Source of the DNA: Dokdonella fugitiva
GTDB lineage: Bacteria; Pseudomonadota; Gammaproteobacteria; Xanthomonadales; Rhodanobacteraceae
Length of the DNA: 64,000 nt
Direction of reading: 5' to 3'
Assembly: GCF_014138265.1 (NCBI RefSeq)
Contig: NZ_JACGXL010000002.1
Span: 62,001-126,000, forward strand
Under the pieces are notes generated by a model, which saw only the letters and a list, made by a program, of their open reading frames with translations, did no database searches and was not told the DNA's origin. Of the stretch, positions 63,332-64,000 are shown piece by piece. How positions within the stretch are numbered: position 1 is the first letter of the stretch; the number at the start of each line of letters is the position of its first letter. Both the position numbers and the translations under genes were made by a program.

Positions 63332-64000
63332 ATGCCCGGCCGCATCCCCGAAAAATTCATCGACGACCTGCTCGCGCGCGTCGACATCGTCGACGTGATC
63401 CAGGAGCGCGTGCCGCTGAAGAAGGCCGGGCGCGACTGGTCGGCGCGCTGTCCGTTCCACGACGAGCGCTCGCCGTCGTTCACGGTGAGCCCGGCCAAGC
63501 AGTTCTACCACTGCTTCGGCTGCGGCGCGCACGGCAGCGCGATCGGCTTCCTCATGAACTACGACCGCCTCGAGTTTCCCGACGCGGTCGAGGAACTCGC
63601 GAACCGCATCGGCCTCAAGGTGCCGTACGAAGGCGGCCGCGAGGCGCCGCGCGAGGACAGCAGCGACCTCTACAACCTGCTCGACGCGGCCGCGGCGTTC
63701 TTCCGCCGCCAGCTCGACGCGAACGACCGCGCGCGCGCGTACTTCGACGGCCGCGGCCTCGACGCGACGACGCTCGCGCGCTTCAACCTCGGCTTCGCGC
63801 CCGATGCGTGGGACGCGCTGAAGAACGCGCTCGGCACGAGCGCGCAGCGCATCGCGCTGCTCGAGAAGGCGGGCATGCTCACGAGCGGCGAGCGCGGTTC
63901 GAAGTACGACCGCTTCCGCAACCGCGTGATGTTCCCGATCCTCGACCGGCGCGGACGCACGATCGCCTTCGGCGGCCGGATCATCCCGGAAGTGCGTGCT
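63332..64000 (+). CDS. dnaG: DNA primase, N-terminal part (3' truncated by window edge)
   Basis: The first 223 residues of DnaG. RIPEKFIDDLLARVDIVDVI, zinc-binding motif CPFH ... HCFGCG (residues about 41-65) and the start of the TOPRIM-containing core KYDRFRNRVMFPILDRRGR, then FGGR. It makes RNA primers at the replication fork. ATG at 63332. The frame is open to the last base. Confidence 0.95.
   Translation, partial: MPGRIPEKFIDDLLARVDIVDVIQERVPLKKAGRDWSARCPFHDERSPSFTVSPAKQFYHCFGCGAHGSAIGFLMNYDRLEFPDAVEELANRIGLKVPYEGGREAPREDSSDLYNLLDAAAAFFRRQLDANDRARAYFDGRGLDATTLARFNLGFAPDAWDALKNALGTSAQRIALLEKAGMLTSGERGSKYDRFRNRVMFPILDRRGRTIAFGGRIIPEVRA

Overview
The window is very GC-rich DNA from a gammaproteobacterium, most likely of the order Xanthomonadales/Lysobacterales (a Rhodanobacteraceae- or Dokdonella-like organism). 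This rests on conserved gene order (engB | cytochrome c4 - dsbA copies - nuclease; slt - epimerase - cca ... folM | folK - folB | tsaD | rpsU ... yqeY - dnaG), a GCS2-type gshA, TfoX N and C domains on separate genes, a TonB-dependent receptor, and many secreted beta-rich proteins. I saw no tRNA, rRNA, CRISPR array, insertion sequence or prophage. The ends cut a MurJ-like flippase (left) and dnaG (right).

Layout. 1-9550: flippase tail, two paralogous secreted beta-propellers (900 and 8066), a very large secreted multidomain protein, a TrmB/LuxR-type regulator and a YdcF/ElyC-like protein. 9551-25420: a minus-strand operon, the most interesting part of the window. In order of transcription it has two JmjC/cupin_8-type oxygenases, a free-standing A-PCP protein, a 2605-residue KS-AT-ACP-aminotransferase-C-A-PCP hybrid synthase, two atypical alpha/beta-hydrolases, a GINT1/formyltransferase-like protein and GalE. 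From the second oxygenase to galE every junction is a 4-nt stop/start overlap. Read by hand, the adenylation pocket codes look like proline (free-standing) and glycine (hybrid). A near-consensus CRP/Clp palindrome sits over the promoter. 25704-32037: a J-domain membrane protein, a WcaJ/EpsE-type initiating sugar transferase, glmS, a TfoX N-domain protein and a secreted LamG/Calx-beta protein.

32268-46602: a secreted beta-helix protein, LOG protein, TfoX C-domain protein, fRMsr, bioD, a decayed membrane-protein gene, a small conserved protein, TonB, GshA, EngB, cytochrome c4, three tandem DsbA-like thiol oxidoreductases, an EEP-family nuclease and a subtilase. 46761-64000: TonB-dependent receptor, soluble lytic transglycosylase, NDUFA9-like epimerase, a lipoprotein-type truncated haemoglobin, CCA-adding enzyme, a YVTN propeller, a MidA-like methyltransferase, a pteridine-reductase-like SDR, FolK, FolB, TsaD, RpsU, YceI, a CadC/TolB-like wHTH regulator, YqeY, PspC-like and DnaG.

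How things fit together. The 9.5-25.4 kb operon reads as one pathway: a prolyl-PCP could feed the KS, one malonyl extension gives a beta-ketone, the in-line aminotransferase makes a beta-amine, and the C-A-PCP adds glycine. The oxygenases, hydrolases and sugar-type genes would tailor or release the product. No phosphopantetheinyl transferase, exporter or canonical thioesterase is visible. Five otherwise unrelated exported proteins carry a short motif of the form (D/A/G/L)-x-(I/V)-F-x-x-G-F-(E/D), usually at the C-terminus. A nested inverted-repeat element built of 9-bp units lies at 58243-58435, with a decayed relative near 52 kb.
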